Position numbers and translations under genes: made by a program. A stretch of 64,000 nucleotides of DNA from Actibacterium naphthalenivorans (GTDB taxonomy: Bacteria > Pseudomonadota > Alphaproteobacteria > Rhodobacterales > Rhodobacteraceae). Positions within the stretch are counted from its first letter, which is position 1. Each line of letters opens with the position of its first letter. Positions 36,125 through 44,397 of this stretch are shown here, one piece after another. The notes beneath the pieces are model-generated. The model worked only from the letters and a program-made list of their open reading frames with translations. It was not told the origin of the DNA and made no database searches. The DNA is taken from assembly GCF_014196965.1 (NCBI RefSeq), contig NZ_JACIEQ010000001.1, forward strand, positions 186,001-250,000, read 5' to 3'.

Positions 36125-37000
36125 ATGCGGGAAAGAATAGATCCACTTATAGAAGAACGCGCGCCCTGGCTTTTCGCGCAGCATCCGTGGAGCGCACCTT
36201 CACGGGATGTGCTGACAAGGCTTCTGGGCTACCCCAGAACCGTTGCCCTGGGCGAGGCGCTTCAGCATCACCCCTCGCCTGTCATCATGGATGAAATGGC
36301 GCGGCTTCTGGCCCTGGATGTCGAGGCGACGGGGCTGGAAAACATCCCCCGTTCGGGCCCCGCGCTGGTGGTGGCCAACCACCCCACCGGCATCGCCGAC
36401 GGCATCATGCTGTGGAGCCTGCTGGCCCCGATTCGGCCCGATCTGTTCTTCTATGCCAATTGCGACATCCTGCGGGTTCTCCCCCAGATGGAAACGATCA
36501 TCGCCCCGGTGGAATGGCGCGAGGAAAAGCGCAGCCACGGCAAGACCCGCGAAACCATGGCCTATACCCGCAAGGCGATCGACGAGGGGCGCGTCGGCGT
36601 GATCTTCCCGTCTGGGCGTCTGGCCAAGCGGCGCGGGCTGAAGCTGCATGAACGGCCGTGGATGGCCTCTGCCGCGATGATCGCGCGCAAGTTCGATCTG
36701 CCGGTGATCCCGATCAACATCCGGGCGCGCAATTCGGTGCTGTTCTACCTGTTCGACCTGATCCACCCCACCCTGCGCGACATCACCCTGTTTCACGAAA
36801 CGCTCAACAAGGGCAGCCAGCCCTACCGGATGACGGTGGGCCAGCCGATTTCGCCCGGGGCCCTGCCGGTGAAATCGGACGCGGGTATCGACATGCTGCG
36901 CCAGGCCACGCTGGCCCTTGGCGGGCGGCACGCGCCCACGGTCAGCCTGGTCGACAGCACGCGGCGGCCGAGCTGGGCGCGCACGGTTCTGTCGGGCTGA
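36125..37000 (+). CDS. 1-acyl-glycerol-phosphate acyltransferase-like (PlsC family)
   Basis: The 291-residue protein is of the PlsC acyltransferase type. The usual active-site motif H-x4-D is present as VVANHPTGIADGIM (about residues 79-92), with five residues between His and Asp rather than four. Other family blocks are VIFPSGRLAKRRGLKL (the EGTR-like substrate block) and FDLPVIPINIRARNS. It likely transfers acyl groups to a lysophospholipid or ornithine lipid precursor on the inner membrane. The ATG at 36125 is chosen; a GTG four codons upstream is possible. It is convergent with the transglutaminase-like gene. Confidence 0.82.
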   Translation: MRERIDPLIEERAPWLFAQHPWSAPSRDVLTRLLGYPRTVALGEALQHHPSPVIMDEMARLLALDVEATGLENIPRSGPALVVANHPTGIADGIMLWSLLAPIRPDLFFYANCDILRVLPQMETIIAPVEWREEKRSHGKTRETMAYTRKAIDEGRVGVIFPSGRLAKRRGLKLHERPWMASAAMIARKFDLPVIPINIRARNSVLFYLFDLIHPTLRDITLFHETLNKGSQPYRMTVGQPISPGALPVKSDAGIDMLRQATLALGGRHAPTVSLVDSTRRPSWARTVLSG

Positions 37001-37012
37001 GCGTCTCGCGCC

Positions 37013-37825
37013 CTATTCCGGCGGAAGTTCGCTGATCCACACCTGGAAATCGGCAAGCTGATGTGTGCCGAAACTATGGGTCAGCGGCACATCGGCCGCG
37101 TCCCGCCCCTGCGCGATCAGCACCCGCCCGAAACGCGTGTCATTGTTGCGCGGATCGAAGGTCCACCACCGGCCAGACAGGTAAACCTCCATCCAGGCCG
37201 CGAAATCCATCGGCGCATAGGGCGGCGGCTGGCGGATATCGCTGACATAGCCGGTGCAATAGCGCGCCGGGATGTTCAGGCAGCGGCAGAAGGCAATCGC
37301 CAGATGGGTGAAATCCCGGCACACGCCGCGCTGTTCGGCATAGGTGCCGGCGGCGGTTCTGAAGGGGCTGGAATGCTCATAGCCGAAGCGCACGTGCCGG
37401 TTGACGAAATCGCAGACCGCCTGCACCCGCCCCCATCCCAGCGGCGTCGCGCCGAACAGGGCCCAGGCCACCTCCGACAGAACATCGGTTTCGCAATAGC
37501 GGCTGCCCAGCAGATATTGCAGCGTCTCGCTGGGCAATTCTTCCACCGGGTGCTGCCAGGCGTCGAGCTTCACCGGGTCCGGCAGCCCTTCATCGCGGAT
37601 CACCCCGTCAGTGCGCAGCGTGATCCGCCCCGGCGGCGCGGTCAGCCGGTTGCACCAGTTGCCGAACCCGTCGCGGTATGCCTGAACCGGCACCGCGGGA
37701 GAGGTCACCAGCCAATCGGGGCGCTCCAGATCTCCCGCGCGGGAATAATGCACATTCAGCAGAACGATCATCGGCGTCGGCTGCGGCAGATCGTAGGTCA
37801 TCTGACAGCCAAGATGAATGCGCAA
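37013..37825 (-). CDS. Transglutaminase-like cysteine-protease-fold protein
   Basis: The 270-residue protein fits the COG1305 transglutaminase-like superfamily. The nucleophile is C169 in QRGVCRDFTHLAIAFCR, and the late aspartate is D224 in WWTFDPRNN. The position where classical members have the catalytic His (HAW) is Ala209 here (MDFAAWMEVYL). A related subgroup also lacks this His, so this may be a family trait rather than a loss. The N-terminal half (about 1-130) is a beta-rich domain typical of the group. Role unknown; it may be a cysteine protease acting on peptides. Confidence 0.8.
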   Translation of the reverse strand: MRIHLGCQMTYDLPQPTPMIVLLNVHYSRAGDLERPDWLVTSPAVPVQAYRDGFGNWCNRLTAPPGRITLRTDGVIRDEGLPDPVKLDAWQHPVEELPSETLQYLLGSRYCETDVLSEVAWALFGATPLGWGRVQAVCDFVNRHVRFGYEHSSPFRTAAGTYAEQRGVCRDFTHLAIAFCRCLNIPARYCTGYVSDIRQPPPYAPMDFAAWMEVYLSGRWWTFDPRNNDTRFGRVLIAQGRDAADVPLTHSFGTHQLADFQVWISELPPE

Positions 37826-37931
37826 TATCCTGAATCCTTTTCATTTTGCTGGAAAATACCGCAACACCCGAATGCCCCCGGCGCGCGGCCCGATGCAAAC
37901 AGCCTGCACCCGTTCGCCGCGCCAGTCAAAC

Positions 37932-38546
37932 CTATTCGCGGTTGCGGCAATAAGCCTGCGCGCCGGTCCAGCGCGCCATCTCGGCGCGTTTCGCGGCATT
38001 GTGGAACGGCCCCCAGTCGGCGGCGATACCCCGCCCCCCGGCAGACACGACGCCGTCGCGCATCACCGTGCGCGCGGCGATGCGGATCGCGCAAGACAGG
38101 TTGGCCGCGCCATCCTTCAGCGCCTCGGCCGTCTGCGCCGAGCAGCCGTAGCCGCGCGCGGTGGCGGGCGAGATCTGCACCAGCCCGAACCACTGGCCGC
38201 CGCCGCCCACCGCCCCGGGGTTCCAGGTGCTTTCGTGCTTGGCCAGCGCCGAAAACAGCCCGGCCCAGAACGCGCGCCTGTCGGCGGGCGACGCGGTCGG
38301 GTAGCCGGGGCAATAGGTTTCGATATCGGCCGGAACGATCGCCGCCAGACCGGCGCCATGGGTCTGCAGCGCGGCAAGCGAGGCGTATGTCCAGTTCCGC
38401 GCCTGATCCGGCGGGCGCTGATCATCCCAGCGCATCACCGGCAGCACCGGCGAGGATGTGCTCATCGTCGCGGGCTCGCCGCCCCCCGGCAGGCCGCACC
38501 CCATGGGAAGAAGCAGGATCAGCGCGGACAGGACGAAATGTTTCAT
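37932..38546 (-). CDS. Lytic transglycosylase-like lipoprotein
   Basis: The 204-residue protein has a lipoprotein signal peptide with a lipobox-like LLLPMGCGLPG (lipidated Cys about residue 17) and a C-terminal SLT domain. The catalytic Glu lies in ALAKHESTWNPGAVGGGG, followed by the typical QWFGLVQISPATARGYGC. It should cleave peptidoglycan glycan strands at the outer membrane. The ATG at 38546 is chosen because it begins at the signal peptide; longer readings start in non-coding sequence. It is the gene immediately before the divergent gatB. Confidence 0.82.
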   Translation of the reverse strand: MKHFVLSALILLLPMGCGLPGGGEPATMSTSSPVLPVMRWDDQRPPDQARNWTYASLAALQTHGAGLAAIVPADIETYCPGYPTASPADRRAFWAGLFSALAKHESTWNPGAVGGGGQWFGLVQISPATARGYGCSAQTAEALKDGAANLSCAIRIAARTVMRDGVVSAGGRGIAADWGPFHNAAKRAEMARWTGAQAYCRNRE

Positions 38547-38727
38547 GATGCGGCCCGAAGTAAAACGGGCCGACACCGCCCGCAGCGCACAGAATGCGGC
38601 GAAACCGGCCGCCGTGCAATGCATGCGCGCACAGGGCGGCGAAACCCCGCCAACGGCCGCTGCCCCTTGCCCCTCTCGGGGCTTCTGCCTTAGAACGCCC
38701 CCGTGACCCCTGACAGGACGCCCAAAG

Positions 38728-40236
38728 ATGCTCGACCTCAGCTATACCGCCCCCGAACCCAAAGTCATTGCCGGCGCAAAGCACGACTGGGAGCTTGTGA
38801 TCGGCCTCGAGATTCACGCGCAGGTCGCGAGCAAGGCCAAGCTGTTTTCCGGCGCCTCGACGCAATTCGGCGCCGAGCCCAATTCCAACGTGTCCTTTGT
38901 GGACGCGGCAATGCCGGGCATGCTTCCGGTGATCAACGAATTCTGTGTGGCCCAGGCGGTGCGCACCGGGCTGGGGCTGAAGGCGCAGATCAACCTGATG
39001 TCGGCCTTCGACCGCAAGAACTATTTCTATCCCGACCTGCCGCAGGGCTATCAGATTTCGCAGCTCTACCACCCGATCGTGGGCGAGGGCGAGGTGCTCG
39101 TGAACATGGGCCCCGGCGTGGCCCGCAAGGTGCGCATCGAACGGATCCACCTGGAGCAGGACGCCGGCAAGTCGATCCATGACATGGACCCGAACATGTC
39201 TTTCGTCGATCTCAACCGCACCGGCGTGGCGCTGATGGAGATCGTCAGCCGCCCCGACATCCGAGGCCCCGAGGAGGCCGCGGCCTATGTCGCCAAGATC
39301 CGCCAGATCCTGCGCTATCTGGGCACCTGCGACGGCAACATGCAGAACGGCAACCTGCGCGCCGATGTGAACGTCAGCGTCTGCCGCCCCGGCGATTACG
39401 AAAAATATCAGGAAACCCAGGATTTCGGCCATCTGGGCACGCGCTGCGAGATCAAGAACATGAACTCCATGCGCTTCATCCAGCAGGCGATCGAACACGA
39501 GGCCCGGCGCCAGATCGCGATTCTGGAAGATGGCGGCGCGGTGGTGCAGGAAACCCGGCTCTACGATCCCGACAAGGGCGAGACGCGTTCGATGCGGTCC
39601 AAGGAAGAGGCGCATGATTACCGCTACTTCCCCGACCCCGATCTGCTGCCGCTGGAGATCGAACAGGCATGGGTGGATGACATCGCCGCCGGCCTGCCCG
39701 AACTGCCCGATGAAAAGAGGGCGCGGTTCGTGCTGGAATTCGGGCTGACGGAATATGACGCGAGCGTGCTGACCGCCGAGGCCGAGAATGCCGCCTATTT
39801 CGAGGCGGTGGCCGAAGGCCGCGACGGCAAGCTGGCCGCCAACTGGGTGATCAACGAGCTGTTCGGCCGGCTGAAGAAGGAAGAGCATGACATCACCGAA
39901 AGCCCTGTCAGCCCGGCGCAGCTTGGCGGCATCCTCGATCTGATCTCCAAGGGCGACATTTCCGGCAAGATCGCCAAGGACCTGTTCGAGATCGTCTATA
40001 CCACCGGCGGCGATCCGGCGCAGATCGTCGAAGAGCGCGGCATGAAACAGGTCACCGACACCGGCGCGATCGAGGCCGCCGTGGACAAGGTGATCGCCGA
40101 CAACCCCGCGCAGGTCGAAAAGGCCCGCCAGAACCCCAAGCTGGCCGGCTGGTTCGTGGGACAGGTGATGAAGGCCACCGGCGGCAAGGCCAACCCCAAG
40201 GCGGTGAACGAGATCGTCGCGAAAAAGCTGGGCTAG
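38728..40236 (+). CDS. gatB: Asp-tRNA(Asn)/Glu-tRNA(Gln) amidotransferase subunit B
   Basis: GatB is the tRNA-binding and kinase subunit of GatCAB, which amidates mischarged Glu-tRNA(Gln) or Asp-tRNA(Asn). The 502-residue protein has the GatB signature ([51 protein letters not shown] as [14 protein letters not shown]) and the C-terminal YqeY-like tail domain (about 350-500, [20 protein letters not shown]). The ATG at 38728 follows an AGGA ribosome site. gatA and gatC are not adjacent in this window, which is usual in many alphaproteobacteria. Confidence 0.97.
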   Translation: MLDLSYTAPEPKVIAGAKHDWELVIGLEIHAQVASKAKLFSGASTQFGAEPNSNVSFVDAAMPGMLPVINEFCVAQAVRTGLGLKAQINLMSAFDRKNYFYPDLPQGYQISQLYHPIVGEGEVLVNMGPGVARKVRIERIHLEQDAGKSIHDMDPNMSFVDLNRTGVALMEIVSRPDIRGPEEAAAYVAKIRQILRYLGTCDGNMQNGNLRADVNVSVCRPGDYEKYQETQDFGHLGTRCEIKNMNSMRFIQQAIEHEARRQIAILEDGGAVVQETRLYDPDKGETRSMRSKEEAHDYRYFPDPDLLPLEIEQAWVDDIAAGLPELPDEKRARFVLEFGLTEYDASVLTAEAENAAYFEAVAEGRDGKLAANWVINELFGRLKKEEHDITESPVSPAQLGGILDLISKGDISGKIAKDLFEIVYTTGGDPAQIVEERGMKQVTDTGAIEAAVDKVIADNPAQVEKARQNPKLAGWFVGQVMKATGGKANPKAVNEIVAKKLG

Positions 40237-40361
40237 CCGGTTTCGGGCCGGCCGGGCCTGTGGCCTGACCGCCGCGCCGGGCGGAAAATTCGCGCCGGGC
40301 TTGGACTCCGGCCACCAGAAGCGTTAATTTGTCATGCGTTGAATACGGGGATGTGAGGCGG

Positions 40362-40814
40362 ATGCCTAAATTTGAGTACAAGGTCGTTCCGGCCCCCACC
40401 CGGGGCCAGAAAATCAAGGGCGTGAAAACCACGCAGGAACGGTTCGCCCATGTGCTGGCAACCCTGATGAACGATCTGGGCCGCGACGGCTGGGAATATC
40501 AGCGCGCCGATACCCTGCCCTGCGAAGAGCGGCAGGGCCTGACCGGCAAGACCACGACGTTCCAGAACATGTTGATCTTCCGCCGCGCCCTGCCCGAACA
40601 GGCGGCCCCGGCCCCGATGCCACAGGCAGAGGAAGCCCCCAAGACCCCCGAAGAGATCGCCGCCCGCGCCGCCGCCTCGCTGACCGCCGACGCGCCCGAG
40701 GGCAAGGCGCCGCCGGCCCTTACGACACGCCCCGAAGGCCGCGCGCCGCTGCTTGGCCCGGCGCGGCTGACCGAAGACCCGGAAAAGAAAACCGGCGACG
40801 TGGCCGCCGAATAG
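40362..40814 (+). CDS. DUF4177-type small protein with disordered C-terminus
   Basis: The 150-residue protein begins with a compact domain (about residues 1-75; KFEYKVVPAPTRGQKIKGVK, MNDLGRDGWEYQRADTLP) of the DUF4177 pattern, a small alpha/beta fold found in many bacteria with no assigned function. The rest is an Ala/Pro/Glu-rich tail (about 76-150) that looks disordered. The ATG at 40362 has GAGG 6 bases upstream. It converges on bolA with 3 bases between stops. The function is unknown. Confidence 0.75.
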   Translation: MPKFEYKVVPAPTRGQKIKGVKTTQERFAHVLATLMNDLGRDGWEYQRADTLPCEERQGLTGKTTTFQNMLIFRRALPEQAAPAPMPQAEEAPKTPEEIAARAAASLTADAPEGKAPPALTTRPEGRAPLLGPARLTEDPEKKTGDVAAE

Positions 40815-40817
40815 GCG

Positions 40818-41075
40818 CTACCCCTCGATATGCAGGGCCAGCGCATGGATGCGGCCCACAAGATCGGCGCCCAGCGCGGCATGCACCGCACGATGCCGCG
40901 CGATCCGGCTCATGCCGGCGAAGGCGGGCGCGCTGATCTCCACCCGGAAATGGCTCTCGCCGCCGCCTGTATTTCCGGCGTGCCCGGCATGCAGATCGCT
41001 TTCATCCACCACCCGCAGGCGGCTCGGCCCGAAGGCTTCGGTCAGCTTTGTGTTAATCTCGTCAGTGACAGTCAT
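40818..41075 (-). CDS. bolA: BolA family protein
   Basis: The 85-residue protein has the BolA fold features: VTDEINTKLTEAFGPSRLRVVDES, the His/Gly-rich loop (HAGHAGNTGGGESHFRV), and the conserved helix [23 protein letters not shown]. BolA proteins bind iron-sulfur clusters with monothiol glutaredoxins and may act as regulators. The family His near the C-terminus is present. It diverges from the J-domain gene across 76 bases. Confidence 0.92.
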   Translation of the reverse strand: MTVTDEINTKLTEAFGPSRLRVVDESDLHAGHAGNTGGGESHFRVEISAPAFAGMSRIARHRAVHAALGADLVGRIHALALHIEG

Positions 41076-41151
41076 TTTTCACTCCTGACCCCCTTCATTC
41101 CTCGCTCCAAATGCCTAAACTCTTACGTCCGAGTCGAAAAGGTGGCTGGCC

Positions 41152-41784
41152 ATGAGTAAGAGGGATCCGTTCGGATTCGATATATCCGTTTCGTCCGACA
41201 AAAAGAAACGCACCCGCGGCAGGCGCGGCATGTCGGGGGCTTTCGAGACCTCGACCAAGAAGTGTGAGCATCCGGGCTGTGAAGAACAGGGGCAGTACCG
41301 CGCCCCCAAATCCCCCGACCATCTCGACCAGTATTTGTGGTTCTGCAAGGATCACGTGCGCGAATACAATCTGAAATGGAATTTCTTCCACGGCACCACC
41401 GAGGAAGAGATGGAAGCCCAGATGGAAAAGGATCGCGTCTGGGAACGCGAAACCAAGCCCTTCGGGAAACCGACAGAGGAACAGCGCGCCTGGGCCCGGC
41501 TGGGCGTGGACGATCCGCATCAGGTTCTGGGCGAAAACGCCACGCGCAACCCCGGCAAGGGCGGTGGCAGCACCCGCCGCCTGCCCCCCACCGAACGCAA
41601 GGCGCTCGATATCCTCGAGGCGCGCGATCACTGGACCAAGACCGAGATCCGCAAACAGTACAAATCGCTGGTCAAGGATCTGCACCCCGACATGAACGGC
41701 GGCGACCGTGCCGACGAGGATCGCCTGCAAGAGGTCGTCTGGGCCTGGGATCAGATCAAGGAAAGCCGCAGCTTTCAGGACTGA
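41152..41784 (+). CDS. J-domain protein (DnaJ-like) with N-terminal cysteine motif
   Basis: The 210-residue protein carries a C-terminal J domain (about residues 145-207) with the HPD motif in LVKDLHPDMNGGDRADEDRL, the part that stimulates Hsp70 ATPase. The N-terminal half has a possible metal-binding motif, C-x4-C...C-x2-H (KKCEHPGCEEQGQY, LWFCKDHVREYN, about residues 37-75), and lacks the Gly/Phe and zinc-finger regions of DnaJ itself. It is therefore a specialised J-protein. The stop lies in a hairpin shared with the convergent gene. Its partner and role are unknown. Confidence 0.88.
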   Translation: MSKRDPFGFDISVSSDKKKRTRGRRGMSGAFETSTKKCEHPGCEEQGQYRAPKSPDHLDQYLWFCKDHVREYNLKWNFFHGTTEEEMEAQMEKDRVWERETKPFGKPTEEQRAWARLGVDDPHQVLGENATRNPGKGGGSTRRLPPTERKALDILEARDHWTKTEIRKQYKSLVKDLHPDMNGGDRADEDRLQEVVWAWDQIKESRSFQD

Positions 41785-41801
41785 GGCGTACGCGCCTCAG
41801 T
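41780..41801. terminator. Symmetric hairpin containing both stop codons of a convergent pair
   Basis: ACTGAGGCG (41780-41788) and CGCCTCAGT (41793-41801) form a perfect 9-bp stem with a TACG tetraloop. The plus-strand stop (TGA, 41782-41784) and the minus-strand stop (41797-41799) are both inside the stem. There is no T-run, so it may be a Rho-independent-like or stability structure for either transcript. Confidence 0.55.
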
Positions 41802-42063
41802 GGCTTGTGAGGGTGCCGCCGTCACTGGCGACCCGGTCAAGCTGTGCGGCGACCATGATCAGATCGTTCAGCACATGTTTCGACCACCACCCGGCCCCTT
41901 CATAAGCGGTATGCTCCACAAGACGCGACGCAAGGCGCACCGCGAAAGTGTATTGCGCGGCGCGCGGCCAGCCTTCGGTCGCATCGACGATTTCCTGAAA
42001 GATACAGTCGCACATCGATTCGCTGTTCATGTTCAACCGCTCGATGTCTTTGTTCTGTTTCAC
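41797..42063 (-). CDS. Uncharacterised 88-residue protein
   Basis: The sequence MKQNKDIERLNMNSESMCDCIFQEIVDATEGWPRAAQYTFAVRLASRL continues as a helical protein ending QLDRVASDGGTLTSH (given here in part: FQEIVDATEGWPRAAQY and WWSKHVLNDLIMVAAQLD). It has a CDC cysteine pair near the N-terminus, five Trp/Tyr residues and no membrane segment. The start may instead be at the internal ATG (residue 12 or 17). I do not recognise a family. It is convergent with the J-domain gene (12 bases). The 228 bases upstream hold no other gene and must contain its promoter and the 3' end of the msrB transcript. Confidence 0.55.
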   Translation of the reverse strand: MKQNKDIERLNMNSESMCDCIFQEIVDATEGWPRAAQYTFAVRLASRLVEHTAYEGAGWWSKHVLNDLIMVAAQLDRVASDGGTLTSH

Positions 42064-42291
42064 GCCGGCAACTCACTTTACTGAAAGTTATATACTCTCC
42101 GGCCCCTCCGGGCCGACACCGCCTTCACGGCAACAATCATTGGTTAACGCCGAGACCCGCATATCGGTTCCCGCCTTGGCCAAGTCGCGCCAATCTAAGT
42201 ATCGGAATATGAAAATCAACGGCGGATCGGGCCGAAACCCCTGAATTCCCGCGGCAGACGCCAGTGTGACGTGACGTTACAAAATGCCTGA

Positions 42292-42759
42292 CTAGGCCGG
42301 CTCGAACCGCAGGCTGACCCCGTTCAGGCAATGGCGCTTGCCCGTCGGCTTCGGCCCGTCATCGAAGATATGGCCCAGATGGCTGCCGCAGCGGCGGCAA
42401 TGCACCTCGGTCCGCAGCATCAGGAACTTGCGGTCCTGTTTGGTTTGCACCGCGCCGGGCAAGGCCTGCCAGAAGCTGGGCCAGCCGGTGCCGCTGTCGT
42501 ATTTCGCGGCCGCGTCGTAAAGTGGCAGGTCACAGCCCCGGCAGTGAAACAGGCCGGCCCGCTTTTCATCGTTCAGCGGGCTGGTAAAGGGGCGCTCCGT
42601 GCCCTCCCGGCGCATGACGCTGTATTCCAGATCGCTCAGCATCGCGCGCCACTCCGCATCGCTGCGCGTCACCTCGAAAGAGGCGGCCAACAGCGCGCGC
42701 GGCACGCCCGCCAGCAGCGCGGCCGCACAGGTGGCCTTCAGCAATCCACGACGGTTCAT
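42292..42759 (-). CDS. msrB: Peptide-methionine (R)-S-oxide reductase with Tat-type signal
   Basis: MsrB repairs oxidised methionine. The 155-residue protein has a twin-arginine leader (MNRRGLLKATCAAALLAG), so it is probably exported folded to the periplasm. The core is standard: zinc cysteines in HCRGCDLPLYD and HCRRCGSHLGHIFDDGP, GTGWPSFWQ, and the catalytic Cys in KRHCLNGVSLRF. The ATG at 42759 is chosen to include the Tat motif; longer upstream readings lack a good start. It lies downstream of the sigma/anti-sigma pair, and an inverted repeat is present in its leader. Confidence 0.92.
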   Translation of the reverse strand: MNRRGLLKATCAAALLAGVPRALLAASFEVTRSDAEWRAMLSDLEYSVMRREGTERPFTSPLNDEKRAGLFHCRGCDLPLYDAAAKYDSGTGWPSFWQALPGAVQTKQDRKFLMLRTEVHCRRCGSHLGHIFDDGPKPTGKRHCLNGVSLRFEPA

Positions 42760-42786
42760 TTCCCGAACTCCTCGCTCTGCGGTTAT

Positions 42787-42840
42787 GCGTGCCGCCTGTA
42801 TTACCATTTAACCATCGACACATCACAACAGGCGGCACGC
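42787..42840. repeat. Perfect 13-bp inverted repeat upstream of msrB
   Basis: GCGTGCCGCCTGT (42787-42799) and its exact complement ACAGGCGGCACGC (42828-42840) frame a 28-base AT-rich loop, 27 bases upstream of the msrB ATG. As RNA it would form a 13-bp stem in the msrB leader; as DNA it could be an operator. There is no T-run after the stem on the minus strand. Confidence 0.8.
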
Positions 42841-42971
42841 CCCGGATGGCAATTGGCGCGGGGCGATACCAGAACAAGGTTCACCACACGCTGCCCCGCA
42901 GCCCCCAGGTTGAAGACTATACGAACCAGAACGAAAATAGTTTCACGTTCCGGTCAAATTTTTTCCAAATT

Positions 42972-43670
42972 CTACAGCGCGGTAACCACGCCGACCGCCA
43001 GAACCCGCCCGGTCGGCGCCCCGGTGGGCGAGCCGCCGGGCGGCTCGTCGCTGATGGCCATAACCGCGTTGCGGAACTGATCGGCCAGCGCCTCGGGCAC
43101 CGCGATCCGGCCGCGCCGTTCGGGGGGCAGCACCCCAAGCGACACCGGCGCGCCTTCACCCGCGATCAGCCACAGCTCCAGCACACGCCCCTCGGCCGGG
43201 GCGCCCGCCACCCGGTTTATCTGAAGCACACCCGCCCCGGCATCGAACACCGCAGCCATCTGCAGCGCGTTGTCTTCGGTGGCGATCTGGCTGACGAACA
43301 CCGGCGCATCCCCCGCCGGCAGCAGAACCACCGGGCGCATCAGTACAAATGCCAGCGCCGCCGCCCCGACAAGCGCCGCCCCCGCCAGCCCGCGCCACAA
43401 CGACAGGCTCGACCAGATCCCGCGCCGCGCCTCGCGGCCGAACAGCCGGTCCTCCAGCGCGCCCCGCACATGCGGCCCCGGCGCCACCTCGTCAAAGCCC
43501 TGGGCCAGCGAAATCAGATCCTCGTCCCAGGCGCGCACCTCGTCGCGCAGCACCGCGCTCTCGGCCATCTCGGCCTCGAAGGCGCGCCGCTCGAACGCGC
43601 CCATCAGGCCAAGCACATATTCCGCCGCCCGGCTTGCGTCGTCTCCGGTGATCTGTCGCCCGTCGGTCAT
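42972..43670 (-). CDS. Anti-sigma factor (RskA/anti-sigma-K type)
   Basis: The 232-residue protein has an N-terminal cytoplasmic domain (MTDGRQITGDDASRAAEYVLGLMGAFERRAFEAE) with a helix bundle pattern of anti-sigma domains, one transmembrane helix (about residues 90-112, GLAGAALVGAAALAFVLM), and a periplasmic C-terminal domain of the RskA type (LELWLIAGEGAPVSLGVLPPE). It should hold the ECF sigma factor at the membrane until a signal releases it. Its start codon overlaps the sigma stop by 4 bases (ATGA), the usual coupling for sigma/anti-sigma pairs. The signal sensed is unknown. Confidence 0.88.
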   Translation of the reverse strand: MTDGRQITGDDASRAAEYVLGLMGAFERRAFEAEMAESAVLRDEVRAWDEDLISLAQGFDEVAPGPHVRGALEDRLFGREARRGIWSSLSLWRGLAGAALVGAAALAFVLMRPVVLLPAGDAPVFVSQIATEDNALQMAAVFDAGAGVLQINRVAGAPAEGRVLELWLIAGEGAPVSLGVLPPERRGRIAVPEALADQFRNAVMAISDEPPGGSPTGAPTGRVLAVGVVTAL

Positions 43671-44212
43671 CTTGTCAGGCAATCCCTCAGTTTCAACAGG
43701 CTCCGGCGGAGCCAGGTTCGCATCGTGTTGACAGGAACGCCGCTGCGGTCGGCAAGCTGCTGATAGCTGTAGCCTTCCAGATAGGCGCCGCGCACCGCAT
43801 CGGCCTTGTCATCCTCCAGCTCTTCCAGACACCCGTCGATCGCCGCGCGCTGCGACGCGGCCACCGCCAGAGCCTCTGGCCCAGGCCCCCCGTCGGGCAC
43901 CGCATCGGCCTCCGCGCCCATCCCCTGGGTCAGGGCCTGGGCCGCGCGCAGCCGGTCGATCGCGTGGTTGCGCGCGATGGTGATCAGCCATGTCATCGGG
44001 CTGTAGCCCCCGGCGATGAACTTGTCGGCATTGTACCAGATCTTGACGAACACCTCCTGCAACGCGTCTTCGGCCGCCGCCCGATCCTTCAAGATACGCA
44101 GGCAGACGCCAAAGAGTTTCGCCGAGGTGCGCGCATAAAGCGACGAAAACGCCGCACGGTCGCGCATGCCCACCTGTGCAATCAGAACTTCAATCTCTGC
44201 CCGCGTCGCCAT
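43667..44212 (-). CDS. ECF-family RNA polymerase sigma factor
   Basis: The 181-residue protein has sigma region 2 (LFGVCLRILKDRAAAEDALQEVFVKIWYNADKF and TWLITIARNHAIDRLRA, given in part: EDALQEVFVKIWYNADKF) and region 4 (EGYSYQQLADRSGVPVNT then RTWLRRSLLKLRDCL), and no region 3, which is the ECF pattern. The ATG at 44212 is chosen because upstream in-frame codons are Arg/Pro-rich. Overlap with the anti-sigma gene and the pairing with an RskA-type protein indicate an ECF sigma/anti-sigma unit; MsrB downstream suggests a stress regulon. The 185 bases upstream hold the promoter; no clear hexamer was assigned. Confidence 0.93.
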   Translation of the reverse strand: MATRAEIEVLIAQVGMRDRAAFSSLYARTSAKLFGVCLRILKDRAAAEDALQEVFVKIWYNADKFIAGGYSPMTWLITIARNHAIDRLRAAQALTQGMGAEADAVPDGGPGPEALAVAASQRAAIDGCLEELEDDKADAVRGAYLEGYSYQQLADRSGVPVNTMRTWLRRSLLKLRDCLTR

Positions 44213-44397
44213 GTGCCTGTAATTTTCCTGTTCGCCGTGGGCAGAATACGCATCCTGGGTGCGAAATGAAGGACAAAGATACATGCGCGGGAAGTGACGC
44301 GGCCGGCGGGCTTCCCCTTGAACCCCCCGGCGATATGTTCCACTAAATCGTCTGGGACGGGCGCGCGTGCACATCCCGTGTGAAAGGTATGGCGATA

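Noticed and set aside
33199-36126. Very long minus-strand open frame of 975 codons opposite pepN
   Set aside because: pepN on the plus strand has full domain support; the opposite frame is Arg/Gly/His-rich, a usual shadow in GC-rich DNA.
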